Below are positions 8,689 through 18,072 of a DNA stretch of 18,100 bases, piece by piece (position 1 is the first letter of the stretch; each line of letters begins with the position of its first letter). The position numbers and the translations under genes were made by a program. The notes under the pieces are model-generated. The model did not search any database, had not been told where the DNA came from, and saw nothing but the letters and a program-made list of their open reading frames with translations. The stretch is taken from assembly GCA_001931875.2 (NCBI GenBank), contig MSJH02000043.1, positions 1-18,100 on the forward strand, in the 5' to 3' direction. Source of the stretch: Byssochlamys sp. IMV 00236 (Eukaryota > Ascomycota > Eurotiomycetes > Eurotiales > Thermoascaceae).

Positions 8689-10837
8689 ATGTCTACCAAC
8701 TTTAAAAGTACCTCCATCTTTATTACTGCTGATTTTGTTTGCCCTACTGTTCCAGATTATGAGGAAAGTGTTCAGACCATCATCTTTACTACGTCTGATA
8801 AGTTCGAGGAATGGTTCAAAAAGGACGCGTTCTCGCATTCTAAGTGTGTATTTAAACGACAATATCCCGTTACAAGCAATCTTCAGTTTATCGGGAAGCC
8901 CATTCTTGAAGCTTTGTCAGTTCACACCACTTTCTATTTGTGTGATCATGCTGGTGCCGACAGGAAGAAAGCTAAGAATAGCGCAGGTACTATTGATACT
9001 ACTAACGTTTTATCTTCTGTAGATAATGATCAAGGTAGTAGCAGTAACGAACTAGAGGTTATGCGTCCTATGAAGCCTTCTATCAAGATAGGTTGCACTG
9101 CCAAAATCATTAAACATGTCATGACGGACGGCGCAGTCCATGTTGAATACCACTGGGAGCATCCTGATCATTGTCCTTGGGATATCGAGGAAATTACGAA
9201 CTCTCATCTGCCTTTTGAGATCAGACAATGGATAACTGAAAAGGTCAGCGAAAATATGGACTGGAAAACTATCAAGAAATTTTTACGTATTGATGATGAA
9301 CGCCTCATTGAGGTAATGATGCTTGTTTTCATCCTTGTACTGTTATTAAACACGATAATAATTTTACTTTCTATAGCTTGAAAAGAAGAAGTCATTCAGT
9401 AGCTTCCCTATGTTACTTTTAATCAATTACCAAGATGTAAAGAATATCACCAATGCTCACATGAACTAGCTATCAAGAAAAAGTTGTCGCGATAAACATA
9501 GTTGTGAAAAGTGGATGAAGTATTTGGAAAAAAAAAAAAAAAACTGTTCGATTCTTTTTCGTATCCATGAAAATGGTCCTTTCCTAATCTCATGGGTATT
9601 TGATTGGCAGAAGAAGCTCCTCGAAGAAGCTGAGAAATGGTGTATCAAATAGTACTCACAAAACATGCAAGTCTATTATGGACAGCTCCAAAGATAGCTA
9701 CCTGTTCACTATCGTCGTTCACAACTACACCACGAACAAAGGTCTACCTGCTTGTTTTTTTATCACTGATATGGAAATCATTCTTACTTTTCATCAGTGG
9801 TTAACCTGGATAAAGACCAACTTCTCTTTGAACGTGAAGCGAATTATGATAGATTGCAGTTCTGCCGAGACAGTTGCAATTAGAGGTGTCTTTGAAGGCT
9901 CTGTTCAAATTCTCTTGTGTCATTGGCATATCAAGCGTGCGTGGGAAACCCACATCAAGTGAGGCGTAAGTTTTAAATGTGGGTTTAATGTAGATATTAA
10001 ACATCTTGTAACATTTAAGTGAAGATAAGCAGGTCTACTCACGACACAAAACTGGTAAGATATCGTGTTAGTGCTAATCTGAATAGCATGATGTACTCAA
10101 AAACGCCAGAAGCATTCAATCTGGCTCATCAGCTGTTCCTTGCTGAAAATAAGGAATTTGAAGTATTCCTTGCGTACTTCAACAGTTTGTGGCTTCCGAG
10201 AAAGGAATTGTGATCCAAAGCGTGGAGACATGTGATCATTCATGCTTATTGTTCCAACTCATTAAAATCTAACTTTTCTGTCTATATATAGAATGCTTCT
10301 TTCCATACCAGCGATCTAATAGAATCATATCATAACCAATTGAAGACGTTCTATCTTGGTCGCGCTCGCTCTTTACGTGTAGATCGCCTAATCTACTTGC
10401 TATCCCAAGTGATAGCATTAGATTATTGGCAGGATACAATCAAAGCTGCACATGATTTTGGTGGGTTTCGCTTGACAGCCAACGAAGAAAAGAAGAGAAG
10501 AGCAGCATACTGTATTGATTACGACATTGTCTGTTCCATGGTAGAGCAGTTCGAAGAAAATGTCTATCAGTGCAGATCCTTCACTGAAGACATTCTCTTT
10601 TATGAGATGTATACAAAAGAGAGCTTTTTGAAGAACTGCAGCTGCCTTGATCAAACAAGGATGTGTAAGCATATTTTTTTGGTCAACCGCGTAACCAAGC
10701 TGCCTTTTTCTCCTCATGCTCCTGCCCCTGTTGCTCAGCAAGAAAGGCTTTCTGTCCCAAATAAAGACCAAGGCCTTCTTTGCCGTGAACGATTACTTTG
10801 GAGTTATTTATCAGATTTATTTCACTGTATCAGATGA
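8689..10837 (+). pseudogene. Mutator-like (MULE) transposase with SWIM zinc finger, decayed
   Basis: Coding pieces lie in order on one strand. 8689-9312 (208 aa): N-terminal Cys/His-rich DNA-binding region (FYLCDHAG ... IKIGCTAKI) followed by YHWEHPDHCPW. An intron (9313-9376, GTAATG..CTATAG) leads to a short exon. 9600-9962: the MULE catalytic region, STHKTCKS, GLPACFFITDME, MIDCSSAE and the C-x2-H box of LLCHWHIK. 10019-10213 and about 10290-10837: the helical part (ESYHNQLKTFYLGRARSLR, IYLLSQVIALDYWQ) and the SWIM finger C-x-C-x6-C-x-H (CSCLDQTRMCKH, 10637-10672). Breaks: TAG at 9467, a frameshift in an A16 run (9528-9543), a frameshift with the expected catalytic Asp read as Asn at 9647-9650, TGA at 9960 and TGA at 10211. 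The family is firm (DDE, cut-and-paste). A second intron near 10224-10292 is plausible (GTGATC..ATATAG). Confidence 0.88.
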
Positions 10838-10995
10838 GGTTCTGTAAGGCCTGCTGCACCAATGATCTGTTGATCTGCCTCATTACAGGAAACGTCGCTG
10901 TAATTAAAAGCTCGTATGATCTCCTGAAATAAACTGTGGGGATTTCTTTTTTGGATCTTGCAGTATCCTATTGCAGCGTCTCTAGTATTACCCAT
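10822..10995 (-). other. Unassigned short minus-strand ORF (57 aa)
   Basis: ATG at 10995 to TGA at 10822, starting MGNTRDAAIGYCKIQ and ending GAAGLTEPHLIQ; its composition is protein-like rather than AT-driven. It overlaps the last codons of the MULE pseudogene by 16 nt. I do not recognise it. It could be a fragment of a second transposon gene in opposite orientation, or chance. Confidence 0.25.
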
Positions 10996-11176
10996 TCGAA
11001 TAAAAAATATAGCATAATACTCACCTTAGTAGAAAAGTCTATATCGTCTAGTCAGAATATATGGAGATGATATTGTTAATTTCATATTGTAGAGATATTC
11101 TATATTAATTAAGAATATGAGTCATTTCACCGTATCTAACGCAGTTGACAACATCACTGTGATAAATAGTATGAGG
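10996..11176. other. AT-rich spacer inside the transposon block
   Basis: AT-rich sequence with no recognised gene, lying between two unassigned minus-strand coding-like pieces and between the MULE and Fanzor pseudogenes. No terminal repeat identified. Confidence 0.3.
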
Positions 11177-11284
11177 CTAACATTTGACATAATCTGTGCG
11201 TGATAAATAAGCTTTGGCGCGGCCAAGGATATCAGCAGCAACTTTGTTTTTCTTTTTTCTCTTGCCTTCAACAATCTCTGAAAG
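11177..11284 (-). other. Possible terminal exon of a minus-strand gene fragment
   Basis: On the minus strand a perfect TACTAAC branch point (11295-11301) is followed by an acceptor ATAG at 11285. From 11284 an open frame of 35 codons follows, ending TAG at 11177. It contains EGKRKKKNKVAADILGRAK and AYLSRTDYVKC: a basic stretch followed by a short amphipathic helix, as at the C-terminus of a nucleic-acid-binding protein. The upstream exon would lie antisense to the Fanzor 5' end and was not found. Family unknown. Confidence 0.3.
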
Positions 11285-11354
11285 CTATCATCAGGTTAGT
11301 AAGGATAACAGTCTGATGAGAGTTCCTTATAGCTCAAACACTTTATAACCTAGA

Positions 11355-14010
11355 ATGAAACATACTGAACAAAAAAGCTATTTTGATGGCGTTGACATAA
11401 CAAGGGTTCCAATTCTACGGCAAAACTTGAAGCGTACTGCTAGCGAAAGCTCTGAGAATCCTCCCTTAAAAAGACCACGTCTTGTAGGAATGTAAGAAGG
11501 AATATTGTACGAAGGGAAGGATACAAGAGGAAAAAGTACGAGGAAAAGGCAAAAAGAAAGCCTGAAGAAGCGCACAATTGGAAAGCTAAAGCTGACGCGT
11601 GTCAAAAAAGGATTGATGGATATAAAATGACTGTTTTGGTAAGATGCCTTATTTTCGTGCTACAAGATATTGACAATGTAACGTTCTTGCTTCACAGGCT
11701 AGGAAAGTCGAAAGGAGTAATATAACAAGAACTGAGAGCAATGCTACAGGAGGAAGTCAACTTACCAGTGAAAATAATGATGATGATGGTATAGAAGAAG
11801 AAGAAGAGCTGATCACAAGCAACACCACAGACTTAACAGGGAGAAGACTACGCTGATTAAAATCTGTTCCGAAAAACCTACTTCTCGATGACAGAAAAGA
11901 TGCATTCAGTATCGACGACCTGAAAAAGGAATATTTTGACGTTGAAGAAAAAGAAGCATATCCTTGCCTGTTGATTCTGAATGCTTTGAATCCGTATATT
12001 CCAAAGAAGAAAGAACGGTTCATCATAGTTCATCCATTACCATTTTGCATCCTAGCGAATGATACTCTTTTGTATGCTGGCTACAAGAAGTTTTACAGAA
12101 AGCTTTGTCCGAAGCCATCTGCTTCTACACTACATGCCTTAAGAATAGACTGGCCATCATTGTGTCAAATATTGACCAGATTTCCTTGTGCATTGGCAAT
12201 ATTCAACTATGATAACTATCTCATAGAGTCGGTTGAAGAAGCTCGCCAAAACAAGGATGCTGTTTTTAGCTCATTTTTTGATATGAATGCTATAACAGTG
12301 ACGTGCAAGTCCAATGGCATCAAATTTGCTCAAAACATTCACTATTGCCTGGAACCAAGACTGCTCGCTTGCTTGGAACAAAGGATACTGTAAGTAAATC
12401 AAGCAAGAAAGGCCCAGTCTCGCATGACTTGATAAACCATCCATCTGTGAAGGAAGAGTCCAAAAAGCCGAAAGAAACCCTCCAGCAAGAAATGCAAGGC
12501 TTGCAAGCTGAAGTTACTGGAATAGAGAAGCAACTGAAAGATGCTTTGAAGAATGAAAAGAGCAGAGACTTTTCCAAGGAGATAAATGGCTTAAAGCTGA
12601 AATGGAGAAATGGCAGTCATGAAGAAAGGAATTGCTTATACAATGGTATAGAACAACTTAAAGATGAACGAAATCAGTCGTTTTCTTTGGTGCAAACAAC
12701 ACGGGATGACCTGAAGCTGAAAAGGCAAATGTTGCATTTCAAAAGGATAGCAATTAAATAACAATCTGTAATCGTCCATAAAGCAACCATTACTTCCGAG
12801 AACAGCAGTGATCAGTGGTACGTTATCCAGAAGCATGGCCATGGGATTGCCAAAGTAGAAGATTGTCGGATAAGCCTGCAGGCTAATCTTTCTGAAGAAT
12901 TTATTTTTTCTGGCACAGACAATGGTTTGAAGACGATGACAAGTACTGTTCCTCTCACGATGAAACGGTTCAAGTTTCATCTTGAGCTTCGCAACAAGTA
13001 CAAGGCATTGAAAAATACCGATGAGTGTAAAGAGGAAGCTCAGAAAATAGTGAGCAAGTATAGCATTGAAGAATCTGATGCAAAATCATTTCTGCAGCTA
13101 CCATCCTCTATGGCAATAAAGCCGGGCGATATAGATATTGGCTCAGGATATTATAATGTCCGAAGAAAGCTGGAAAAAGCAAAGAAGTCAACAGAAGGCA
13201 AAGCAGTGCAAGAGATAGAAGATAAACTTGTAAAATTAGATATGAAATCTACCACAAGCGTCAAGCAAGCAATGAAGATATATCAACAACACGTCAATAA
13301 CCGTATAGCATTCAGGAATTTCTACCATTCCAAAAAGAGAGTCAGAGTGAAAAGGACATGTGAAATTGAAAACGATCGCTTTCGACGACGATTGTGTGCA
13401 AAAGAAAGAACGTTTTTGATAGACAAGAAAGGTAAAGAGCACAGTAATATATGATTGATGAATACTAAATAATAGATAAACTATTTAGTAAATGGTAAAA
13501 GCAGGCCATGCCCCATCATGTTCATAGGAGATAGAGGCATGGGAGTAAGCTCAACAATAAAGGAATTTAGACGATATGGGGGAAATGGAAACAAGAATTG
13601 CATGGTATGAACGTCACTGTGTGCATCACAAATGAGAGCATGATGTCTCAAACGTGCATTTACTGTTTCTCCAAATTAACCTCATTCATCGAAAAACTAT
13701 AAAGGATAAAGAAATCAAGACAAAAGTCAAAGGATCTTTCTTGTGCCGAAATCCTGGCTGTGTGTTGGTGTCAAACAAAAAAGCTGTCAAGCCAAGAGAC
13801 GACCTTTCTGCACTCGCCATTGGCCTTTCTGGCCTATGCTCGCTGCTCTCCCAGGAGACATTTCCTGAATTATCTGCTAAAATCGGTCACTGCAACACTG
13901 ACTTTATAAACAAGACCGCATCCTTCCTAAATGAAAGAGAATGCTGGGATATTGGCCTTGATACCATTAATCGGGGTAAGTCAAAGACATTTGAAAAGAA
14001 TGGCTACTAA
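11355..14010 (+). pseudogene. Fanzor-type RNA-guided nuclease homologue (eukaryotic TnpB), decayed
   Basis: Pieces lie in order on the plus strand. 11355-11638: basic N-terminus (KRTASESS.., KRKKYEEKAKRK). Intron 11639-11697. 11698-12393: acidic linker, then a conserved-looking domain. 12340-12761: coiled coil of Lys/Glu. 12762-13443: RuvC-I SGTDNGLKTMTSTV with Asp at 12918-12920. Intron 13444-13488 (45 nt, in phase, TACTAA branch). 13489-13625: CPIMFIGDRGMGV ... RRYGG. 13620-13780: VCITNES with the Glu expected for Fanzor RuvC-II, then zinc ribbon SQTCIYC and LCRNPGC. 13790-13835: RuvC-III PRDDLSALAIGLSG. The order D / GDRG / E-x5-C-x2-C / C-x4-C / RD-x4-A is that of TnpB/Fanzor proteins. 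Breaks: frameshift about 11480, TGA 11854, frameshift about 12345, TAA 12759, frameshifts about 13565 and 13665. Fanzors use a guide RNA, normally encoded by the element near the ORF's 3' end. An IS607-like TnpB is the alternative name for the same superfamily. Confidence 0.75.
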
Positions 14011-14560
14011 AATTCTTCAATAGATTCAGTTGTGGCTTCTTAATTGCGATGGAAGTTTAACGTTCCCGAATTACACAAATACCTTGTTAACAGTTAATAT
14101 GACATTTCTCCAAGAAAAGATGTTTATAGAACGCGTTTGTTGCGATTTGTGTTTATTAGAGAGATTCAGTTATTAAAGAGTTTCCCGACGAAAAAATGAT
14201 GACCTTGACAGTTACACGAACCAAGTCAAGATTTCTTTAGCAAATAGTAAAAATAAATGTCAACGTCCTGTTGCTCTAACACATCATGGATAAGAAGGTA
14301 TTACTAAACTTATTGGAGATACATTGAAGTCTACAGCAGAAGAGACAAAAAAATGACAAAGAGGGTTCATTGCCAAACTTTCAATATCTTAGACATCTCT
14401 GGCACTTTTGTAAATTGCTTTGGTACTGTTGTCGTCATCATCTCTAACAATAATTAAAAAAATAATTGAATCAAATCCTTCAAAGCTGTATGGTTTCATG
14501 CTGACAGGACAAATCAATTTACTCATTATTTTTAACTTCAGTAACAAATAAGCACACAAG
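14011..14560 (+). other. Non-coding tail of the Fanzor pseudogene; possible right end of element
   Basis: About 550 nt with no gene on either strand. In intact Fanzor loci the guide RNA is specified next to the ORF's 3' end, so remnants would be expected here, but I cannot identify one by eye. A small inverted repeat CTTGAC/GTCAAG lies near 14213-14233. The block presumably ends before the ILV5 promoter. Confidence 0.3.
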
Positions 14561-14584
14561 TGTGAACCCTAAAAGCAGTTGGAA

Positions 14585-14591
14585 TGACTCA
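14585..14591 (+). promoter_or_regulatory. Gcn4/CPC1-type site upstream of ILV5
   Basis: TGACTCA, the exact general-amino-acid-control consensus, 182 nt before the ILV5 ATG. Gcn4/CPC1 bZIP factors switch on amino-acid biosynthesis genes on starvation. Function here is inferred from the match and the target gene. Confidence 0.55.
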
Positions 14592-14593
14592 CA

Positions 14594-14598
14594 CCAAT
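14594..14598 (+). promoter_or_regulatory. CCAAT box, ILV5 promoter
   Basis: CCAAT three nt after the Gcn4-like site. A second, inverted copy (ATTGG) lies at 14654-14658. Both are candidate Hap2/3/5 (CBC) sites. Confidence 0.4.
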
Positions 14599-14755
14599 CA
14601 GAGAAGTGGATTCAAAATATGCATTGATGAGAGATAAGAAATGAGTCTATTTGATTGGCCGATTTAGTTTATATAACAGATGAGTTAAAGAATACCCAAA
14701 ATCTATTTAAACAATCCAAATTGATCAACGTTTTCTATTTTTCTTTCCCTTTTTT

Positions 14756-14766
14756 TATAAAAAAAA
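14756..14766 (+). promoter_or_regulatory. TATA-like box at ILV5 start
   Basis: TATAAAAAAAA after a pyrimidine tract (TTTCTTTCCC and T-run), 7-17 nt before the ATG. It follows the same layout as profilin and the GT49 gene, so it may mark the leader rather than a classical TATA box. Confidence 0.3.
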
Positions 14767-14772
14767 ATACAA

Positions 14773-16063
14773 ATGGCTTCTCGTGCTTTCACTACTGCTC
14801 TTCGTTCCGTCGCTCGTGCTTCTTCTCGTTCTCTCGTTAGACCCATGACTATGATGACAGCTCGTTTAGCTGTCAAACCTATCGTAAGTTTATATATTAA
14901 AAGAGAAAGAGGGATGGAAACTAACGTCTATTAAAGATGACTACTCAAGTTCGTGGTATGAAGACATTAGACTTTGGTGGAACAAAAGAAACTGTCTATG
15001 AACGATCCGATGTTCCCAAGGAAAAGTTACTCGAAACATTCAAGAACGACACGATTGCCGTTCTCGGTTATGGTCCTCAAGGTCGTGGTCAAGCCTTAAA
15101 CTTGCGTGACAATGGTGTCAATGTGATCATTGGTCAACGTGAAGGCAAGACTTACCAACAAGCTATTGATGAAGGTTGGGTTCCCGGTAAGAACTTGTTC
15201 CCTGTTCTTGATGCTGTCGAAAAGGGTACTGTCGTCATGAACCTCTTGTCTGATGCTTACCAAACTGAAATCTGGCCTCAAATGAAGCCCTTGTTGACTC
15301 CTGGTAAGACTCTTTACTTCTCTCATGGTTTCTCTATTGTCTACAAGGATCAAACAAAGATTGTTCCTCCTAAAGGTAAAAGTAAAAAATTGAGAAAAAA
15401 AAAACATAGAGACTAAAGTTCATCCTAGATATCGACGTTATCCTTGTTGCTCCCAAGGGTTCTGGATTCACTGTTCGTCGTTTGTTCCAAGAAGGTCGTG
15501 GTATCAACTCATCCTTCGCCGTCTACCAAGATGCCAGTGGTAAGGCCAAAGAAAGAACTGTTGCCTTGGGTATTGGTATCGGTTCCGGTTATATGTACGA
15601 AACCACATTCGAAAAGGAAGTCTACTCTGACTTGTTTGGTGAACGTGGTGTCTTGATGGGTGCCATCCAAGGTTTATTCCAAGCTCAATATGAAGTCTTG
15701 AGAGCCAATGGCCACTCTCCCTCTGAAGCATTCAACGAAACTGTCGAAGAAGCCACTCAATCTCTCTACCCTTTGATCGGTGAACGTGGTATGGACTGGA
15801 TGTACTCTAACTGCTCTACAACCGCCATGCGTGGTGCCCTCGACTGGTGGAGACCCTTCCACGATGCCTCCAAGCCTGTGTTTGAACAACTCTATGAATC
15901 CGTTCGTAATGGCTCAGAAACTGCTCGTTCCCTCGAAAAGAACTCTCAACCCGATTATCGTGAAAAGTTAGAAGAAGAACTCCGTGAGATCCGTGAATCT
16001 GAAATTTGGAGAACTGGCAAGACCGTTCGTCAGCTTCGTCCTGAAAATGTCAGCAAGGATTAA
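14773..16063 (+). CDS. ILV5: Ketol-acid reductoisomerase, mitochondrial
   Basis: Three exons: 14773-14883, 14937-15375 and 15429-16063 (introns of 53 nt each); 394 aa, the length of fungal class I enzymes. Exon 1 encodes a mitochondrial presequence (MASRAFTTALRSVARASSR: Arg/Ser-rich, no acidic residue). The Rossmann NADPH motif GYGPQGRGQALNLRDNG starts at residue 81. The knotted C-terminal domain carries the Mg-binding DLFGE (D251, E255), then LMGAIQGLFQAQYE and EEATQSLYPLIGERGMDWMY. The enzyme converts acetolactate or acetohydroxybutyrate to dihydroxy acids (Mg2+, NADPH), the second step of valine/isoleucine synthesis; yeast Ilv5 also helps maintain mtDNA. Spliced joins read GFSIVYKDQTKIVPPK|DIDVI, as in the family. 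The ATG chosen gives the targeting peptide; the Met at exon 2 start would remove it. The promoter carries a Gcn4-like site. Confidence 0.97.
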
Positions 16064-16127
16064 ATTTGTAAAGTTGTATTTTGAAATATAGATTATTTCT
16101 TTGGATTCCCCCCTCTTCAATTTGTAA

Positions 16128-16133
16128 AATAAA
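16128..16133 (+). terminator. Poly(A) signal of ILV5
   Basis: AATAAA, 65 nt after the stop and only about 60 nt before the next gene's start on the same strand. Confidence 0.5.
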
Positions 16134-16185
16134 AAAAAGCGAATTTTTCTCAGTTATAAAATGACGGAGTTGTCTTTTTCTTTCT

Positions 16186-16195
16186 TTTTATATAA
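16186..16195 (+). promoter_or_regulatory. TATA-like box abutting the GT49 start codon
   Basis: A pyrimidine tract runs into TTTTATATAA immediately before the ATG at 16196. If it is a real TATA box, transcription would begin inside the ORF and a downstream Met would be used; otherwise it is only the A/T-rich leader. Confidence 0.25.
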
Positions 16196-17920
16196 ATGAA
16201 CATTAGAGACGAGAGAGGGTCATCATTTGAGAGGATCATTAAACGTACCCGACGTTCCATTTGGTTTAAATTTAGACGTACATCAAGACTACACCTCGTT
16301 ATTCTATTCACACTATTGGCCTCACTCTATTTCTTTCTTAATCGTTCTACTTCTTTAAAGAAAAAGTCTAAAACAACAACACTCGGCAATCAACCAACCT
16401 ATGAGCAAAACAGCACAACTTGTTTCGCCACCTTGTGCAATCCTTCCAACAAGTGCTCCACTTGGTTACCTAACCGACCCTACGACTGGTCCGAGCTTTC
16501 TCAAGCAGGCATCTTTCGCGATCTGGCAACGATCCAAGTTGAGTTTGGCTGTGAGTTAAAGATCAAATTGGAAAGTGAGAGAAGTGAATGGATGACACTA
16601 CCTACTGGAAAAAAGATCAATTGTGAAGGATATGATACGAAATGCGGAAACCTTGTTGCGATCGATTTGAAAGGTTAGAGTAAAGTTAAAAGGTAATCCT
16701 TGTGTTTATTGACAGCCCTTCCTAAACACACACATGTATATACATACAGCCAATATCCTGATTCTTGCCACACAACTCAACCAAAAGATGCAAGGTAAAA
16801 AAATATATACATAAAGAGAGAGAGAAAGACTGACAAATAGTAGATCCGTCTACTGAAGGACAGGAAATTGTCATGGTGCATCATGGACAAGAAAGTTCCA
16901 ATAGAAATGTCGATGTAAGCCTTATTAGTCAATTCTCAGTCAATCGATTAGAGCCATTTGTTGAAGTGATCGAGTCCTGGCAAGGTCCTATTTCTGTAGC
17001 AATGTAAGCTTTGATGCACATATTATGAAAAAAGATATATTGATACCTCTTTTAGACATCTTACCCAATCAACAGATATCGATACACTTGTTCAATTTTT
17101 AAAGACATCCAAAAACCTAGACCTGTATTCTCGACTGACCATCACGTTGATTAAACCAAACTACCTTGATCCCAAACACCTGGCGTACCCAATCAACCAT
17201 TTACGCAACATAGCAATCACACAATCTACCACAGAATACATCTTTGTCACAGACGCTGATTTTGTACCTTCGAATAACCTATATACCTTTATACGATCAA
17301 GACTGATACCCTACGTGATCTATCAATCCGGCAAGATTCCTCCAACGGCCTGGGTCGTGCCTTGCTTTGCCATCCGCGAGGCCTATGCTCAGCTGCCGAT
17401 CCCAAACACATACAACGAACTGCGTCGGTTGGTAGGTCAAAACGTGGCTTACATTACAGATCCAGGTGCGGGCCATGGCCCAACATTGGCGGTCGAAATT
17501 GCCATGGTACGACCCTTGTTGATGGGCAACCCACTCGCATACGAAGTCTGCTACGAATCGCAATGGGAGCCCTACTATGTCCTGCATCGATCAGCTCCTC
17601 TTTACGACGTGCGGTTCAGAAACCAAGGCGGCGATAAACAGTCGCATGCATTGCATCTCAATGCAGAAAAGTATAGATTTATGGTCCTCAGAGAGGTCTT
17701 TATGGTACATAGAGACCATTCAAAGATGGTTTGGCCTTCGGGCGGCTTTGAAAAGAGTCAAAAGGAGGTCAAGACGTGGAATTACTTTAATGAATTCATG
17801 AATGAAATTCAATCAATCTATGGGCGAAACTCACGATGGCCTCGTGGGTGTAGTGCGATAGCTATTGGGTGGCAGGACCAAAGACGGGATGTTGTTGGTT
17901 TGGCAGCAGGCGCAGTTTAG
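16196..17920 (+). CDS. Glycosyltransferase family 49 (LARGE/B4GAT1-like), type II membrane protein
   Basis: Four exons: 16196-16673, 16750-16794, 16844-17003 and 17056-17920; introns 76, 49 and 52 nt; phases agree; 515 aa. A short basic cytosolic tail is followed by one transmembrane anchor (about residues 32-48, LHLVILFTLLASLYFFL), so it is Golgi or ER resident with a lumenal catalytic domain. A Cys-rich stem follows (TCFATLCNPSNKCSTW). The GT49 signature begins in exon 3: DVSLISQFSVNRL and VIESWQGPISVA. Exon 4 has HLRNIAITQSTTEYIFVTD with the metal-binding D-A-D (D294-A-D296, then FVPSNN), then FRNQGGDKQSHALHLN and FMVHRDHSKMVWPSGG. Relatives add glucuronic acid or xylose to glycans using UDP-sugars and Mn2+; the fungal substrate is not known. 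The acceptor at exon 3 is a tandem TAGTAG; both choices keep the frame. Confidence 0.88.
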
Positions 17921-18015
17921 TATTTAATGTCTTATAAAACCATCTTGTTTATTGAATAGAAAAAAAAATAGAAAATATCAAAAACTTTTTTTTTGAAGAA
18001 ACCAGCTTCATTTTT

Positions 18016-18072
18016 CTAAATTTTAATAACCTTGGCTTTTTTATCATTTTGACCTAAATCACCAAGATTCCA
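18016..18072 (-). CDS. Last exon of an unidentified convergent gene (partial)
   Basis: On the minus strand an acceptor CTATAG ends at 18073. It is followed by a 19-codon exon, TGG..TAG, encoding WNLGDLGQNDKKAKVIKI, which looks like a natural hydrophilic C-terminus. The rest of the gene is outside the window. It converges on the glycosyltransferase gene with 95 nt between the two stop codons. The family cannot be told from 18 residues, and the phase is assumed. Confidence 0.45.
   Translation of the reverse strand, partial: WNLGDLGQNDKKAKVIKI

Noticed and set aside
8543..11145. Direct copies of TAACGCAGT at 8543 and 11137 as element ends
   Set aside because: Nine bases in direct orientation without flanking similarity; MULEs need inverted ends.
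13444..13488. Cluster of in-frame stops in the Fanzor pseudogene
   Set aside because: Not decay: the stretch has a GT donor, TACTAA branch and AG acceptor, and removing it restores phase, so it is an intron.
16715..16794. Alternative acceptor TTGACAG for exon 2 of the glycosyltransferase
   Set aside because: Locally open, but its exit phase does not match exon 3, whereas the CATACAG acceptor does.
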